DNA of 64,000 bases from Planctomycetota bacterium (GTDB lineage: Bacteria > Planctomycetota > Uabimicrobiia > Uabimicrobiales > Uabimicrobiaceae): contig JAJDCR010000153.1 of the NCBI GenBank assembly GCA_029260735.1, forward strand, positions 1-64,000, in the 5' to 3' direction. Under the pieces are notes generated by a model that was given only the letters and a program-made list of their open reading frames with translations, was not told the origin of the DNA and searched no databases. The position numbers were made by a program, and so were the translations under genes. Shown here one piece after another: positions 25,412 to 34,077 of the stretch (the first letter of the stretch is position 1; each line of letters opens with the position of its first letter).

Positions 25412-26347
25412 ATGAAATCGAATACACAGGTCGCTTTTTCAGAAGAAATGAAAGCATATACCTTATTAGCTCCTTTTTTATTGGTGTTTGTTGTCTTTTT
25501 GGGCTACCCTGTTTTTTATTCCCTTTGGCTTAGTTTTCATAAAGCGCCTGTTTACTCTGACTGGTATAATATAATGAACCAGATGCAGTATGTAGGAGGA
25601 CAGCACTACTATGATCTGTTGACCAACCAAGAATTTTGGTGGTCCTTGCTCCTAACCTTTTACTATGGCGTCTTAACTATACCAACCACTATAGCCCTCT
25701 CCCTTACTCTTGCTATTCTTTTAAACAACAAACTACGGGGAAAGACCTTTTTCCGTAGTGCCTTTTTTCTGCCTAATGTTTTAGATTTACTTGTCATAGG
25801 TATTATTTGGATATTAATCTATAGCCCAAAATATGGACTTTTAGATGTTCTTTTTAATTACATTGGAATTAGTTATTTTTCCGAAAACGGTTTTTTAGGA
25901 AACCCCATTACGTGTTTACCTGCGATTGCTTTAGCTATGGTTTTAAAAGGAGCAGGTTTTGGTATGATTTTATTTTTGACAGCTATTCAAAATATTCCTG
26001 ACTCTGTTTATGAAGCAGCGGAAATGGACGGAATTAATGCGCGTCAAAAATTATTGTTTATTACAGTTCCTTTGGTTAAGCCGATAATTCTTTTTATGAG
26101 CATTACGGGAACTATTGCCGTTTTGACGGCTTTTACTGAAATATATGCTATGACTGTAAATACAGGGGGACCTACGGTTCAAGTTGGCGGAGAAACCTTG
26201 AAGGCGGCTAATCTTTCTGGTTATTATTTGTATCGAAATTTTGTCGATGGGCATTATGGGAAGGCCGCGGCTATTTCATTTCTTCTTTTGATCATCGCCT
26301 TATCTATTTCCTTGATTAATATGAAATTTCTCAAATCGGATCATTAA
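25412..26347 (+). CDS. Sugar ABC transporter permease, MalF/UgpA type
   Basis: The ATG at 25412 follows AAGG; a TTG three bases earlier is also possible. The product has six membrane helices and the EAA loop EAAEMDGINARQKLLFITVP, which docks to the ATPase subunit. It belongs to the binding-protein-dependent permeases for sugars or glycerol phosphate. It is the first gene of a three-gene operon with a second permease and a solute-binding lipoprotein. No ATPase gene is present, so a shared MsmX/UgpC-type ATPase from elsewhere would be needed. Confidence 0.93.
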   Translation: MKSNTQVAFSEEMKAYTLLAPFLLVFVVFLGYPVFYSLWLSFHKAPVYSDWYNIMNQMQYVGGQHYYDLLTNQEFWWSLLLTFYYGVLTIPTTIALSLTLAILLNNKLRGKTFFRSAFFLPNVLDLLVIGIIWILIYSPKYGLLDVLFNYIGISYFSENGFLGNPITCLPAIALAMVLKGAGFGMILFLTAIQNIPDSVYEAAEMDGINARQKLLFITVPLVKPIILFMSITGTIAVLTAFTEIYAMTVNTGGPTVQVGGETLKAANLSGYYLYRNFVDGHYGKAAAISFLLLIIALSISLINMKFLKSDH

Positions 26348-26369
26348 ACTGGGACACCTGAAGGAGAGT

Positions 26370-27734
26370 GTGTTGAGCACTAAAGTAAAGTTTCTTGTTT
26401 ACTCAGCCCTAAGTCTTGGGGCATTGGTTGTTTTATTACCCCTCTTTTGGATGATATTGACCGCATTCAAACAGCCAGGACAGGCATTGAAGTTTGACTT
26501 TTTTCCCAACACGATGTTGGTAGGGCCCTGGAAAGAAGTTCAGCTTGATTCTCCAGATCCCTTTTTGATCTTAGAATTTGATCCGAAAAAATACCCTGAA
26601 ATCTCGAACCCAAAACTAGTTGCAGTTGTCGGAGATTTTAATAACTGGCAGGAAGATCGTGATGTTTTACAAAAGGATCGTCATGTTTGGTTTATCAAAC
26701 TTCATAATTTTGAGGTGGGACAAAAATATCGCTATCAGTTTATGGTTAATGGGCAACACAAAGTAGCAGATGTTCAAAGTTTAGATAAAGAAGGAGATAT
26801 ATCTAGTCTTACCATTCATTCAGGGCGTAACACTAATGGTACTTTACTGGATGATACTAAGGAAAAGGATGGCCGAATCCATTTTCAAATTTCTTGTTCC
26901 CAAAGTGACTATTTGGAAATTGAATGGGCCAGTGAGAAAATTTTAGTATTGCAAGAAAAAGATGGTATTTTTCAAGGTAGCTGTGAAGCATCTGAGGAAT
27001 ACAGGCGCTATCGAATTCTCCAAGCTCGTTCTTTTGCCGAAGCAACCTCTGCGATTTATACTTGGAATAATTTTCAAGAGGTTCTCCATAACAAGGACTT
27101 TCCTTTTGCTTCTTTTTTTCTGAACTCGGTAATTGTTTCTACTCTAACAGCTCTTTTTACAGTAGTTCTATGCTTAATGGGAGGATACACTTTTTCCAAG
27201 AAGCGCTTTTTTGGAAAAAATCTTCTTCTTCTGATTTTACTGAGTTCGATGATGATACCCGGAATGATTTTTATGGTGCCTCAGTTTATTTTAGTGAGTA
27301 AACTTGGCTGGATGAATAGCTACCAGGGAATGATCGTTCCGCACTTAGCTAATGTATTTGGACTCTTCCTCTTTAAGCAGTATATCGATACAATTCCAGA
27401 TTCTCTTTTTGAAGCTGCTAAATTAGATGGAGCTAGTGAATGGCAAATTTTTCGCATCATTCTCATACCTCTTAGCATGCCTATAATGGCGACTTTATTT
27501 TTGCTTACCTTTGTCGGACAGTGGTCAAACTTTTTATGGCAGTTAATTGTGAACACTCCTGACTCTATGTATCGTACTCTTCCTGTCGGTTTGGCTTTAT
27601 TTAAAGGACAATATGCTACTAATTGGGAGCTGATGATGGCAGGAGCATGCTTCTCCATTATTCCTATTGCAATTGTTTTCTTGTCAGCACAGCGTTTTTT
27701 CATTGCAGGGATGACAAGTGGGGCGGTAAAGTGA
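26370..27734 (+). CDS. Sugar ABC transporter permease, MalG type, with an inserted glycogen-binding-like domain
   Basis: Residues 1-45 are the first membrane helix and the usual TAFKQPGQAL segment; residues about 228-454 continue with the normal MalG-type helices and the EAA loop EAAKLDGASEWQIFRIILIP. Between them, in the loop that should face the periplasm, sits an insert of about 175 residues. Residues 83-150 look like a CBM48/AMPK-beta glycogen-binding (E-set) domain: LVAVVGDFNNWQ (GDFNNW at 88-93), a central VWFIKL strand, and YRYQFMVNG at 120-128. The rest of the insert (about 165-225) is beta-rich and unassigned. Typical MalG proteins are about 280-300 residues. The start is GTG 26370 or TTG 26373 after AAGGAG. 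It overlaps the next gene by four bases. Confidence 0.93.
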   Translation: MLSTKVKFLVYSALSLGALVVLLPLFWMILTAFKQPGQALKFDFFPNTMLVGPWKEVQLDSPDPFLILEFDPKKYPEISNPKLVAVVGDFNNWQEDRDVLQKDRHVWFIKLHNFEVGQKYRYQFMVNGQHKVADVQSLDKEGDISSLTIHSGRNTNGTLLDDTKEKDGRIHFQISCSQSDYLEIEWASEKILVLQEKDGIFQGSCEASEEYRRYRILQARSFAEATSAIYTWNNFQEVLHNKDFPFASFFLNSVIVSTLTALFTVVLCLMGGYTFSKKRFFGKNLLLLILLSSMMIPGMIFMVPQFILVSKLGWMNSYQGMIVPHLANVFGLFLFKQYIDTIPDSLFEAAKLDGASEWQIFRIILIPLSMPIMATLFLLTFVGQWSNFLWQLIVNTPDSMYRTLPVGLALFKGQYATNWELMMAGACFSIIPIAIVFLSAQRFFIAGMTSGAVK

Positions 27735-29164
27735 GAAACCAAAATATTGACTTTTCTCAAGTAAAAGGAAAAAAAGTGCCAAAAATAATTCTTGTTCTCA
27801 TTTTTCTACTCTTTTTCTTTTCTGGGTGCACAGAGCAATTTTCTTCTGAAGAAGAAAAAATATCTTTAATCGTTTGGGAGTGTTTTAAGTTTGATGAACA
27901 TGAAGAATTTCTGAAAATCATTGCCCAATTTGAGAAAAAATATCAAAAAGAAACAGGGAAAAAGGTTGAAATTATTGCGAAAAGAGTCCCTTTTGATGAC
28001 TTTGAGACGAATATACGATTAGCTGCTCTAGGAAACCGAACTCCTGATGTGGCTTGTTTTGATGCATTGAAGGTGCTTGAGTTTGCTTTTCATCGTACTC
28101 TTGTTCCCCTAGATACTCTTGCTAACTTTGAAGCAGAATCTATCTCTGAAAAGGGGAAGGAGTATATGAAAGGAGCTTTTCAGACAAATGTTATTGATAT
28201 AAAGGGAGAAACTCATCTCTATGGTTTACCCCAGCAAACAACTTGCTTGGCTCTTTTTTGGAGCCGTCAGATGTTTCGAGAAAAAGCATCTGAATTAGAA
28301 GCTGCTGGCCTTGATCCAAAAAGTTCTCCTCGTACTTGGGAAGAATTGTCTGCTTATGCAAAGGTTTTAACGGATACTAAAAACAAAGAGTATGGCTTTG
28401 CTATGGACAATTCTTTATGGTTCACTTTACCATTTTTTGGTTGTTATAACGTTAACTATATTCAAAGTGATGCCCAAGGAAATAAAGTTTGTACTTTAGG
28501 TGATCCTCTTTCTTGTGCTGCCTTGCAAGTTAAAGTAGATCTTTACCAGAACAAACTAGAAGCAGGGGCTTGGAAACCAGGTGCTATTTCTCCAGAAATT
28601 GGTTTTGCTAATGGAAAATATGCTATGATTTTAATGGGCCCTTGGAATATTAAACGGTACCGAGATACTGGAATTGACTTTGGAATTTCTCTAATACCAC
28701 GTATTTCTCGCACCAAAGCTATAGAAATAGGGCTAATATCTCCTGATGCTAGTGAAAAAGAATACCTAGAAAAAGCTCCCCCTGCAACTAATGTAGGAGG
28801 AAATAATATGTCTATTTTTAAGAGTTGCTCTCATCCAGAGATCGCTTATGACTTGATTAACTACATTTCTCAAACCGAAGCACAGTTGCAGTGGTGCAAA
28901 GCTTTGAATCAAATACCTGTTAACGTTACAGCAGCAGAAGCTCTTCGTAATGATTCAGGAACAAATACCGACATTAAGGTTTTTATGAAGCAAGCTTTGT
29001 ATTCGACAGCTCCTCCCCAAATCCCTCGTTATGGCTACTTAGAGAACGATATAATGAATCCTGAGATGGAGTTAGCTCTTAAAGGAAATAAGTCGGTAAA
29101 AAAAGCCCTCCAAGACGCAGCCAAAAAAATAAATGAAAGAATATTGGAACCTCTAAATCAGTAG
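27731..29164 (+). CDS. Solute-binding lipoprotein of the sugar ABC transporter
   Basis: The likely start is the GTG at 27731, which overlaps the permease stop (GTGA); the frame is open further upstream. The first 32 residues are a lipoprotein signal, IILVLIFLLFFFSGC. The mature part matches family 1 extracellular binding proteins: SLIVWECFKFDEHEEFLKII at the start, TPDVACFDALKVLEFA, and GKYAMILMGPWNIKRY. It would capture a sugar or oligosaccharide and deliver it to the two permeases upstream. The substrate is not evident, though the glycogen-binding-like domain in the partner permease points to an alpha-glucan. Confidence 0.93.
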   Translation: MRNQNIDFSQVKGKKVPKIILVLIFLLFFFSGCTEQFSSEEEKISLIVWECFKFDEHEEFLKIIAQFEKKYQKETGKKVEIIAKRVPFDDFETNIRLAALGNRTPDVACFDALKVLEFAFHRTLVPLDTLANFEAESISEKGKEYMKGAFQTNVIDIKGETHLYGLPQQTTCLALFWSRQMFREKASELEAAGLDPKSSPRTWEELSAYAKVLTDTKNKEYGFAMDNSLWFTLPFFGCYNVNYIQSDAQGNKVCTLGDPLSCAALQVKVDLYQNKLEAGAWKPGAISPEIGFANGKYAMILMGPWNIKRYRDTGIDFGISLIPRISRTKAIEIGLISPDASEKEYLEKAPPATNVGGNNMSIFKSCSHPEIAYDLINYISQTEAQLQWCKALNQIPVNVTAAEALRNDSGTNTDIKVFMKQALYSTAPPQIPRYGYLENDIMNPEMELALKGNKSVKKALQDAAKKINERILEPLNQ

Positions 29165-29223
29165 AGGTTTTCTTTTTAATTAAGACATTCCTAATTTGAA
29201 TCCTCATGGTACTAATACTTCTG

Positions 29224-29261
29224 GTTTTGCGTAATGAGAAAATTTTCTCATTACGCAAAAC
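29224..29261. repeat. Perfect 38-bp palindrome after the ABC transporter operon
   Basis: GTTTTGCGTAATGAGAAAA is followed directly by its exact reverse complement, centred between 29242 and 29243. It lies 60 bases after the binding-protein stop. It lacks a T run, so it is not a standard terminator; it could stabilise the mRNA end or bind a dimeric protein. Confidence 0.85.
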
Positions 29262-29738
29262 TGAGTTGCCGTCTACCACATGTTGCTTTCTTGCAACATC
29301 TTACTTCTGTATACCTTTTTGAGTGTTGCAGTTCTGTCACAAAAGTGATTCATTCTTTTTCTGATCTTTTTTTTTTAATTCTTTATGTATTATTTTTTAA
29401 GATTTTTTTTTAATGCTTGCTACTTATTTTTTTGAGAGAAAAAGTATTGTAAAATGTTTCCTCTTAAAGGATAAGAGATATTGATAATAAAAGTTTTATC
29501 AAAAAACTTTTTTGCTCAAAGGAAGAAAACCTTCTGGGATATGTTTTTTTACCCTAGATGATATATTGTTTTTATTTTTGGCATTTTTTTTGCTAATGGA
29601 AGTTAGCATCGAAATACCAAAAATACTATTTGGGAATATGTTTATTAGATAAGACTATGGCAAAGGTTATTTTGTTGCCATAACTATTCTGTTTTTAGCT
29701 CAGGGTAACCAAGTTTAGGAATTTAGAGGGAAAAATTT
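29262..29738. other. AT-rich region upstream of the XRE regulator gene
   Basis: It contains a hairpin ATGTTGC-TTTCTT-GCAACAT at 29280-29299, a weaker inverted repeat TTGATAA...TTATCAA near 29479-29500, and the operator-like repeat at 29656-29682. I see no gene and no tRNA. Confidence 0.5.
29656..29682. promoter_or_regulatory. Operator-like inverted repeat before the XRE gene
   Basis: TATGGCAA and TTGCCATA are perfect inverted 8-mers separated by 11 bases, ending 56 bases before the regulator's ATG. This size and symmetry fit binding by a dimeric helix-turn-helix protein, so autoregulation is likely but inferred. Confidence 0.5.
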
Positions 29739-30074
29739 ATGAAAAACAATATTGAAATTGGAGAAGCTATTCGTCGAGGTCGCAAAAAAAAACGTTGGAG
29801 TCAAAGTGAACTAGCAGAAAAGATGAATGTACACCAAACTCATGTTTCTCAGTGGGAAAAAGGGAAAAAAAGAATTTATGGAGAGGATCTAATTAAGATT
29901 GCCCAAATGCTAGATATTGTAGATGAGCTATTCTATTCAAATAGGAAAGAATCTACAGAAGATATTCCTTTGCAAAAATTCTTGCAAGAGCAGCTACAGA
30001 ACTTTGAGAAGCAACTGAGTGGCTATGGAAGGAAAATCGAAGATATGGAACGCAAGTTAGTCTGTTCTTCCTAA
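29739..30074 (+). CDS. XRE-family helix-turn-helix regulator with coiled-coil tail
   Basis: Residues 5-62 form a Cro/CI-type HTH: IGEAIRRGRKKKRWSQSELAEKMNVHQTHVSQWEKGKKRI, with the recognition helix in HQTHVSQWE. Residues about 80-107 (LQKFLQEQLQNFEKQLSGYG) look like a coiled coil for dimerisation. It probably controls its own gene through the inverted repeat at 29656-29682; whether it also controls the ABC transporter upstream is unknown. It stands alone and converges on cstA. Confidence 0.9.
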   Translation: MKNNIEIGEAIRRGRKKKRWSQSELAEKMNVHQTHVSQWEKGKKRIYGEDLIKIAQMLDIVDELFYSNRKESTEDIPLQKFLQEQLQNFEKQLSGYGRKIEDMERKLVCSS

Positions 30075-30091
30075 GTTAGTCTGTTCTTTCT
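30054..30091 (+). repeat. 19-bp tandem duplication across a stop codon
   Basis: AAGTTAGTCTGTTCTTCCT at 30054-30072 is followed at once by the same sequence with one change (30073-30091). The stop codon of the XRE gene lies at the junction, so the duplication does not alter the protein. Confidence 0.85.
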
Positions 30092-30107
30092 AGTTCTTGT
30101 CCTATTT

Positions 30108-30164
30108 TGCTATGGTTTATCTTTTCTTAAAAAAAGAAAAAAAGAAAAGAGTAAAACCATAGCA
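30108..30164. terminator. Bidirectional terminator between the XRE gene and cstA
   Basis: TGCTATGGTTT and CTTTTCTT on the left pair with AAGAAAAG and AAACCATAGCA on the right, with a small internal loop and an A-rich hairpin loop. It sits between two convergent genes. Confidence 0.7.
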
Positions 30165-30176
30165 CGAATTGACTTT

Positions 30177-32153
30177 CTATTCCTTACGCAGTTTGCGAAC
30201 TGTTAAAATGGCTTCTAGACACAACCACAGAGCCATAAATAAAACACTTCCTCCGACAACTACTAAAGACCATTCGCCTTTTCTCCAAAACTCTATTTCC
30301 TTAATTACCATTGCAATTAAAGTCATTGATAGCATAAAAATCATGGGCAAAAGAGTGTAGCGAATAGGTTTCCCTTTTTTGTAAAGGTAAATCGTCGCTA
30401 GCAGTAATCCCACTCCTCCCAGAAGTTGATTGGATGTTCCAAAAAGAGCCCATAGAGTTAGCCCTGCCGGTTTTCCATCGATTTTCATTAGAGCAAAAAA
30501 AGCTATCATTAGTACGGCTATAACAGTGGCGAAATATTTGTTACAAAAGGGCTTTATCCCCATATTGCGACCAATTTCTTCTACATTGTAGCGCAGTAGA
30601 CGAGTGGCTGAATCAAGGGTAGTCATGGCAAAACCAACTACGAGCACGGCAATAAGGGTTTTTCCATAGAGAAGAGGGATTCCTAGGTTGGAGATGAAAT
30701 AACCTGCTCCGTTGACAAAGGCCGCTAGTTTTGCCCCAAGGCCATTGGCACTACTCCAACTTTGATAGAAGTAGTTCCAGCTTTCTTGAGAGCTAAAGCC
30801 AGCCGTACACGCAAGGATAACTCCCACCGCGAGAGCCCCTTCCATTAGCATCCCTCCATAGCCAATAAATAAAGCGTCCTTTTCATTTTTAATTTGCCGG
30901 ACAGTTGTTCCAGAAGAAACCAAGCAGTGAAATCCTGAAATAGCTCCGCAAGCGATTGTTATAAACAAAAAGGGAAATAATCCTGGAATACCACTGGTGG
31001 GATGAGGGAGGAAGAAATAAGCTTGGGGGTTAAAGGCAGGAGCTACAACTAATGGCATTCCTACAACTAAACCTAAGTACATTAAGGCACAACCTATATA
31101 GAGTTGAAAAGAATTTAGGTAATCTCTAGGTTGCAATAACAACCATACTGGTAAAATGGAAGCGATTAAAGCATAGAGCAAAAGTCCCCAGATCCAAGCT
31201 TCTCGTGATTTTCCTAAAGCTTGTTGCAAATCAGCAACAATAATTTTATCTTCGGTTGCTTGAAAGAAATTTAACATGGTGCGGATGTTATGAGGAGAGA
31301 ATGCTTGCCAAGTAACAGGAATGTCTTTATTTTGGTTAAGAATTTTATTGGAGGAGATGACTTTTTCCAGAGGATATATTTTCTCTGATAAAGCTAAAGA
31401 TGGATCTAATTTAGAGTTACCAAAATCTAAAATATAACAGTACTTATCAAAAGTTCCCTGAGCTTGAGTTTGCGAAATCTTCTCTAGGGTATTTGCATTC
31501 GTGAAAGGTCCATAAAAGGATAGTGGATATTCTATGCCTACGAAGAGAGCCCCAAAAATAGCAATTAACCCTATGATTGTGGCAATAGTTAAGTTTAAGT
31601 TAAGTTTGTAAACTAAGATACCAATAATAACAGCAATGAAAATAAGAGAAAATGTAGGAATGATAGCCTGAGGGTGAAATTCTGTAAAAAGAATAGCTAT
31701 AACAAGAGCAAAGACTCCCATTGCCAGAGAGAGTGTAAAGAATATCACCAATAAAAATAGGCGTTGAGCTCTTTTTCCTATCAAATCGGAAGTGATTTCT
31801 CCCAAGGAGCGGCCTTCAAATCTCATGGAGATGGCTAAAGCCGTTAAATCTTGAACAGCTCCCAAGAAGATGGTTCCAAAAAAGACCCACAATAAAGCGG
31901 GCAACCAACCCCAAATTACAGCTATGGCAGGTCCTAAAATAGGGCCCAAGCCAGCGATAGAAGCAAAGTGATGTCCGAATAAAACAAACTTATTTGTAGG
32001 GACAAACTCTTGTCCATCGTTTTTAATGTGTGCTGGAGTTAGGTTGTTCGGGTCTAACTCTAGTATTTTGGTTGCAATAAACTTGCCATAGATGAAGTAT
32101 GCTGCTAAGAAGCCTACTATACTCAATGAGGCAATTAAAAGGGCATGTACCAT
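30177..32153 (-). CDS. cstA: CstA-family transporter (carbon starvation protein A)
   Basis: The 658-residue product has about 16 membrane helices and the conserved CstA sequence: FVLFGHHFASIAGLGPILGP near residue 58, GAVQDLTALAISMRFEGRSL near 99, and FHCLVSSGTTVRQI near 415. CstA proteins take up peptides or pyruvate when carbon is scarce. An insert between helices, about residues 225-320 (from NANTLEKISQTQAQGTFDKY onward), is soluble in character. It is the last gene of a minus-strand run that starts with a Ser/Thr kinase, separated from the gene before it by about 60 bases, and ends at the terminator at 30108-30164. Confidence 0.93.
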   Translation of the reverse strand: MVHALLIASLSIVGFLAAYFIYGKFIATKILELDPNNLTPAHIKNDGQEFVPTNKFVLFGHHFASIAGLGPILGPAIAVIWGWLPALLWVFFGTIFLGAVQDLTALAISMRFEGRSLGEITSDLIGKRAQRLFLLVIFFTLSLAMGVFALVIAILFTEFHPQAIIPTFSLIFIAVIIGILVYKLNLNLTIATIIGLIAIFGALFVGIEYPLSFYGPFTNANTLEKISQTQAQGTFDKYCYILDFGNSKLDPSLALSEKIYPLEKVISSNKILNQNKDIPVTWQAFSPHNIRTMLNFFQATEDKIIVADLQQALGKSREAWIWGLLLYALIASILPVWLLLQPRDYLNSFQLYIGCALMYLGLVVGMPLVVAPAFNPQAYFFLPHPTSGIPGLFPFLFITIACGAISGFHCLVSSGTTVRQIKNEKDALFIGYGGMLMEGALAVGVILACTAGFSSQESWNYFYQSWSSANGLGAKLAAFVNGAGYFISNLGIPLLYGKTLIAVLVVGFAMTTLDSATRLLRYNVEEIGRNMGIKPFCNKYFATVIAVLMIAFFALMKIDGKPAGLTLWALFGTSNQLLGGVGLLLATIYLYKKGKPIRYTLLPMIFMLSMTLIAMVIKEIEFWRKGEWSLVVVGGSVLFMALWLCLEAILTVRKLRKE

Positions 32154-32216
32154 AGTTTAAAGCCTGTTTACGAAGAAAAAACTTCGCCGGACGCCTTTCT
32201 GCTCGCCCATTTTGAT

Positions 32217-33488
32217 TTATTTTTTTCTGAGATTCTCGGGCTGGAAAACATTTTTTTCTGCTAACCACCAGTTTTTCCAGTTTTCATGTTGTTGAAAATT
32301 TTTCTTGGTCCAGCGCCGTAAGATTCCATATAAAATAGGGGTTAATTGAGGATCTCGCCCTAGCACTGGGATGATTTTGTGAATAGCATCTTTTTGTTTT
32401 TTTGGGGGGACAAAGAAAGAGTAAAAGAAAACCGATGGTAAATCACTAAATCGTATGGCGGAGTAAAAATGAGAACTAGAGTTATCGAGTCTCTGTTGAT
32501 AAGGAGCGGGAAATACTTTTACTTTTGTCGAAGGAAAAATGAGACGTGGGTAGGACTTTTTTTCCCCTCGTACTAGACAAATAACGGGGATACGAGCAGA
32601 AATTTCAATTTCACGGTAGATAATGTTTTTAGGTTTTTCATTGTTTACAGTAAGCTTGGCTTTCCAGTGTTTTCCAGGCGGGAGAAGAATTTCTTTATCT
32701 AAAGGGAAAAAAATAGTTTTTGTGTCTGTTTTGATGTTACTGCTTAAGTCATAATCTCGGTAAATGACTTTAAGAATGATAGAACTACTTTGAGTTTGAA
32801 GAAGAATTTCCTCAATGGCTTTGTTGTATAAATAAATATTGAGAGCAACTTCTTCCCCATAAGGAACAAAATCTTTTTTAGGACTAATGATGGCTTGAAC
32901 TAAAGGCTGAACAAAGTTGTTGGCCCTGTGGTATAGTTGCTTAACTTTTTTATTAAAGCTGAGATCCGGCTCTAAGATAAGAATAGATTGGGTAATTCGT
33001 TTGGCTTTGTGGGCCGCTCCTTCTTCTTCAAGTAAACTTAAGGCTTCTTGGTATTTTTCATAAAAATACTTCTCTTTACTCCATATTTTTTTTGAGTCTG
33101 AAAGAGAAGATTTCTTTAATTTTTCTAAAATATACCAATAACTGGGGTTTCCGGTTGATTGAAAGCGCTCTTGGACTAAGGGAGAAGCAGAAGAACCCAA
33201 CTCAATAATTTGCTCTATAAGTTTTTGTTTGTCAGAGGAAGAAGCCTTTTCATCTTCTAGATAAGAAAAGAGAGTTTTTACTCTTTTCTCAAGTACACCT
33301 TGGGCATAGACAAAATTGCCAAACAAGATTAGTAATAAACATAAAAGAATAGTTTCAAAACGTGTTTTAATTTTTAGATTCTGGATTTTGCTTTTATGAT
33401 TTTGTAAAAAAGCTTTCCTCTGGGTTTTCCAAGAAATGATGGAAATCATTTCGTAAAGTTTGTTCTTTATCGAATTTAACCCACTCAT
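32217..33488 (-). CDS. Exported or membrane-anchored protein, unknown
   Basis: I do not recognise this 423-residue protein. The ATG at 33488 follows AAGGTGG; it overlaps the preceding gene by 95 bases, which is long, so a later start is possible. A hydrophobic segment at about residues 46-62 (ETILLCLLLILFGNFVYA) ending in AQ is a signal peptide or anchor. The next 130 residues are helical. A beta-rich part follows (about 215-300: LNIYLYNKAIEEILLQTQ, IILKVIYRDY). The C-terminus is rich in Trp and Lys (WTKKNFQQHENWKNWWLAEK). It probably works outside the inner membrane together with the gene upstream. Confidence 0.8.
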   Translation of the reverse strand: MSGLNSIKNKLYEMISIISWKTQRKAFLQNHKSKIQNLKIKTRFETILLCLLLILFGNFVYAQGVLEKRVKTLFSYLEDEKASSSDKQKLIEQIIELGSSASPLVQERFQSTGNPSYWYILEKLKKSSLSDSKKIWSKEKYFYEKYQEALSLLEEEGAAHKAKRITQSILILEPDLSFNKKVKQLYHRANNFVQPLVQAIISPKKDFVPYGEEVALNIYLYNKAIEEILLQTQSSSIILKVIYRDYDLSSNIKTDTKTIFFPLDKEILLPPGKHWKAKLTVNNEKPKNIIYREIEISARIPVICLVRGEKKSYPRLIFPSTKVKVFPAPYQQRLDNSSSHFYSAIRFSDLPSVFFYSFFVPPKKQKDAIHKIIPVLGRDPQLTPILYGILRRWTKKNFQQHENWKNWWLAEKNVFQPENLRKK

Positions 33489-34068
33489 TAGACCACCTTA
33501 TATAAATTTGTGTCCACTTTTTGTCAGTTGCGTCAAAAGGAAAAGCAACCAGAAACATTTGGAGATGATTTTTTTCTAAAGTTGATTTTTGAGAAAAAGT
33601 TTCTAAGTAAAAAATATTTTCTGGAGCGAGGTTTTGTTTGCCCAGATAAAAGGATAGAGGCTGAGTTTGATATTTTTGTCCCTCGCTGTCTTCCGCTTGG
33701 ATTTTATTTTCTTGATCATGAAAGGTGATAGAGTCATTACCAAAGTTAATGACATAGAGTTTGAGATAAGTAAAGTCTTTTGTTTGAATTCTTTGATTAA
33801 GAACCTCATTGTGAAAACGATTTTGTTCTTGGGAGTCGGCGTAGGTTGTTAAAATAAAATGAGTTTTGAGAGATTTAGCTTTCCAAAAAGTTAAAAGTTT
33901 AGGCGCTTGCATGGACAAGAAGTTTGGCATTTTTGGGGGCTTAGGAGAAACTTGAGGAAGGATATAAGAGAGAAAAAATAGAGAAGAAAGACATATTGCT
34001 ATGATGAGTATGCAAGCATATTGTATGTAGGATAGAGTTTCTTCGAGGCGATTGATTGTGTTTCCCAT
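33394..34068 (-). CDS. Membrane-anchored envelope protein, unknown
   Basis: One membrane helix lies near the N-terminus (YACILIIAICLSSLFFLSYI). The remaining 170 residues are beta-rich (THFILTTYAD, YLKLYVINFGNDSITF, HLQMFLVAFPFD, WTQIYIRWSNEW) and look like a single immunoglobulin-like or DUF4352-like domain in the periplasm. It lies nine bases after the MraY/WecA-like gene and overlaps the next gene, so the three are very probably cotranscribed. Confidence 0.8.
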   Translation of the reverse strand: MGNTINRLEETLSYIQYACILIIAICLSSLFFLSYILPQVSPKPPKMPNFLSMQAPKLLTFWKAKSLKTHFILTTYADSQEQNRFHNEVLNQRIQTKDFTYLKLYVINFGNDSITFHDQENKIQAEDSEGQKYQTQPLSFYLGKQNLAPENIFYLETFSQKSTLEKNHLQMFLVAFPFDATDKKWTQIYIRWSNEWVKFDKEQTLRNDFHHFLENPEESFFTKS

Positions 34069-34077
34069 CTAAAAATC

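Noticed and set aside
27623..27730. Longer N-terminus for the solute-binding protein
   Set aside because: The extra residues overlap the permease gene and precede a good lipoprotein signal; the GTG at 27731 with its stop-start overlap is the better start.
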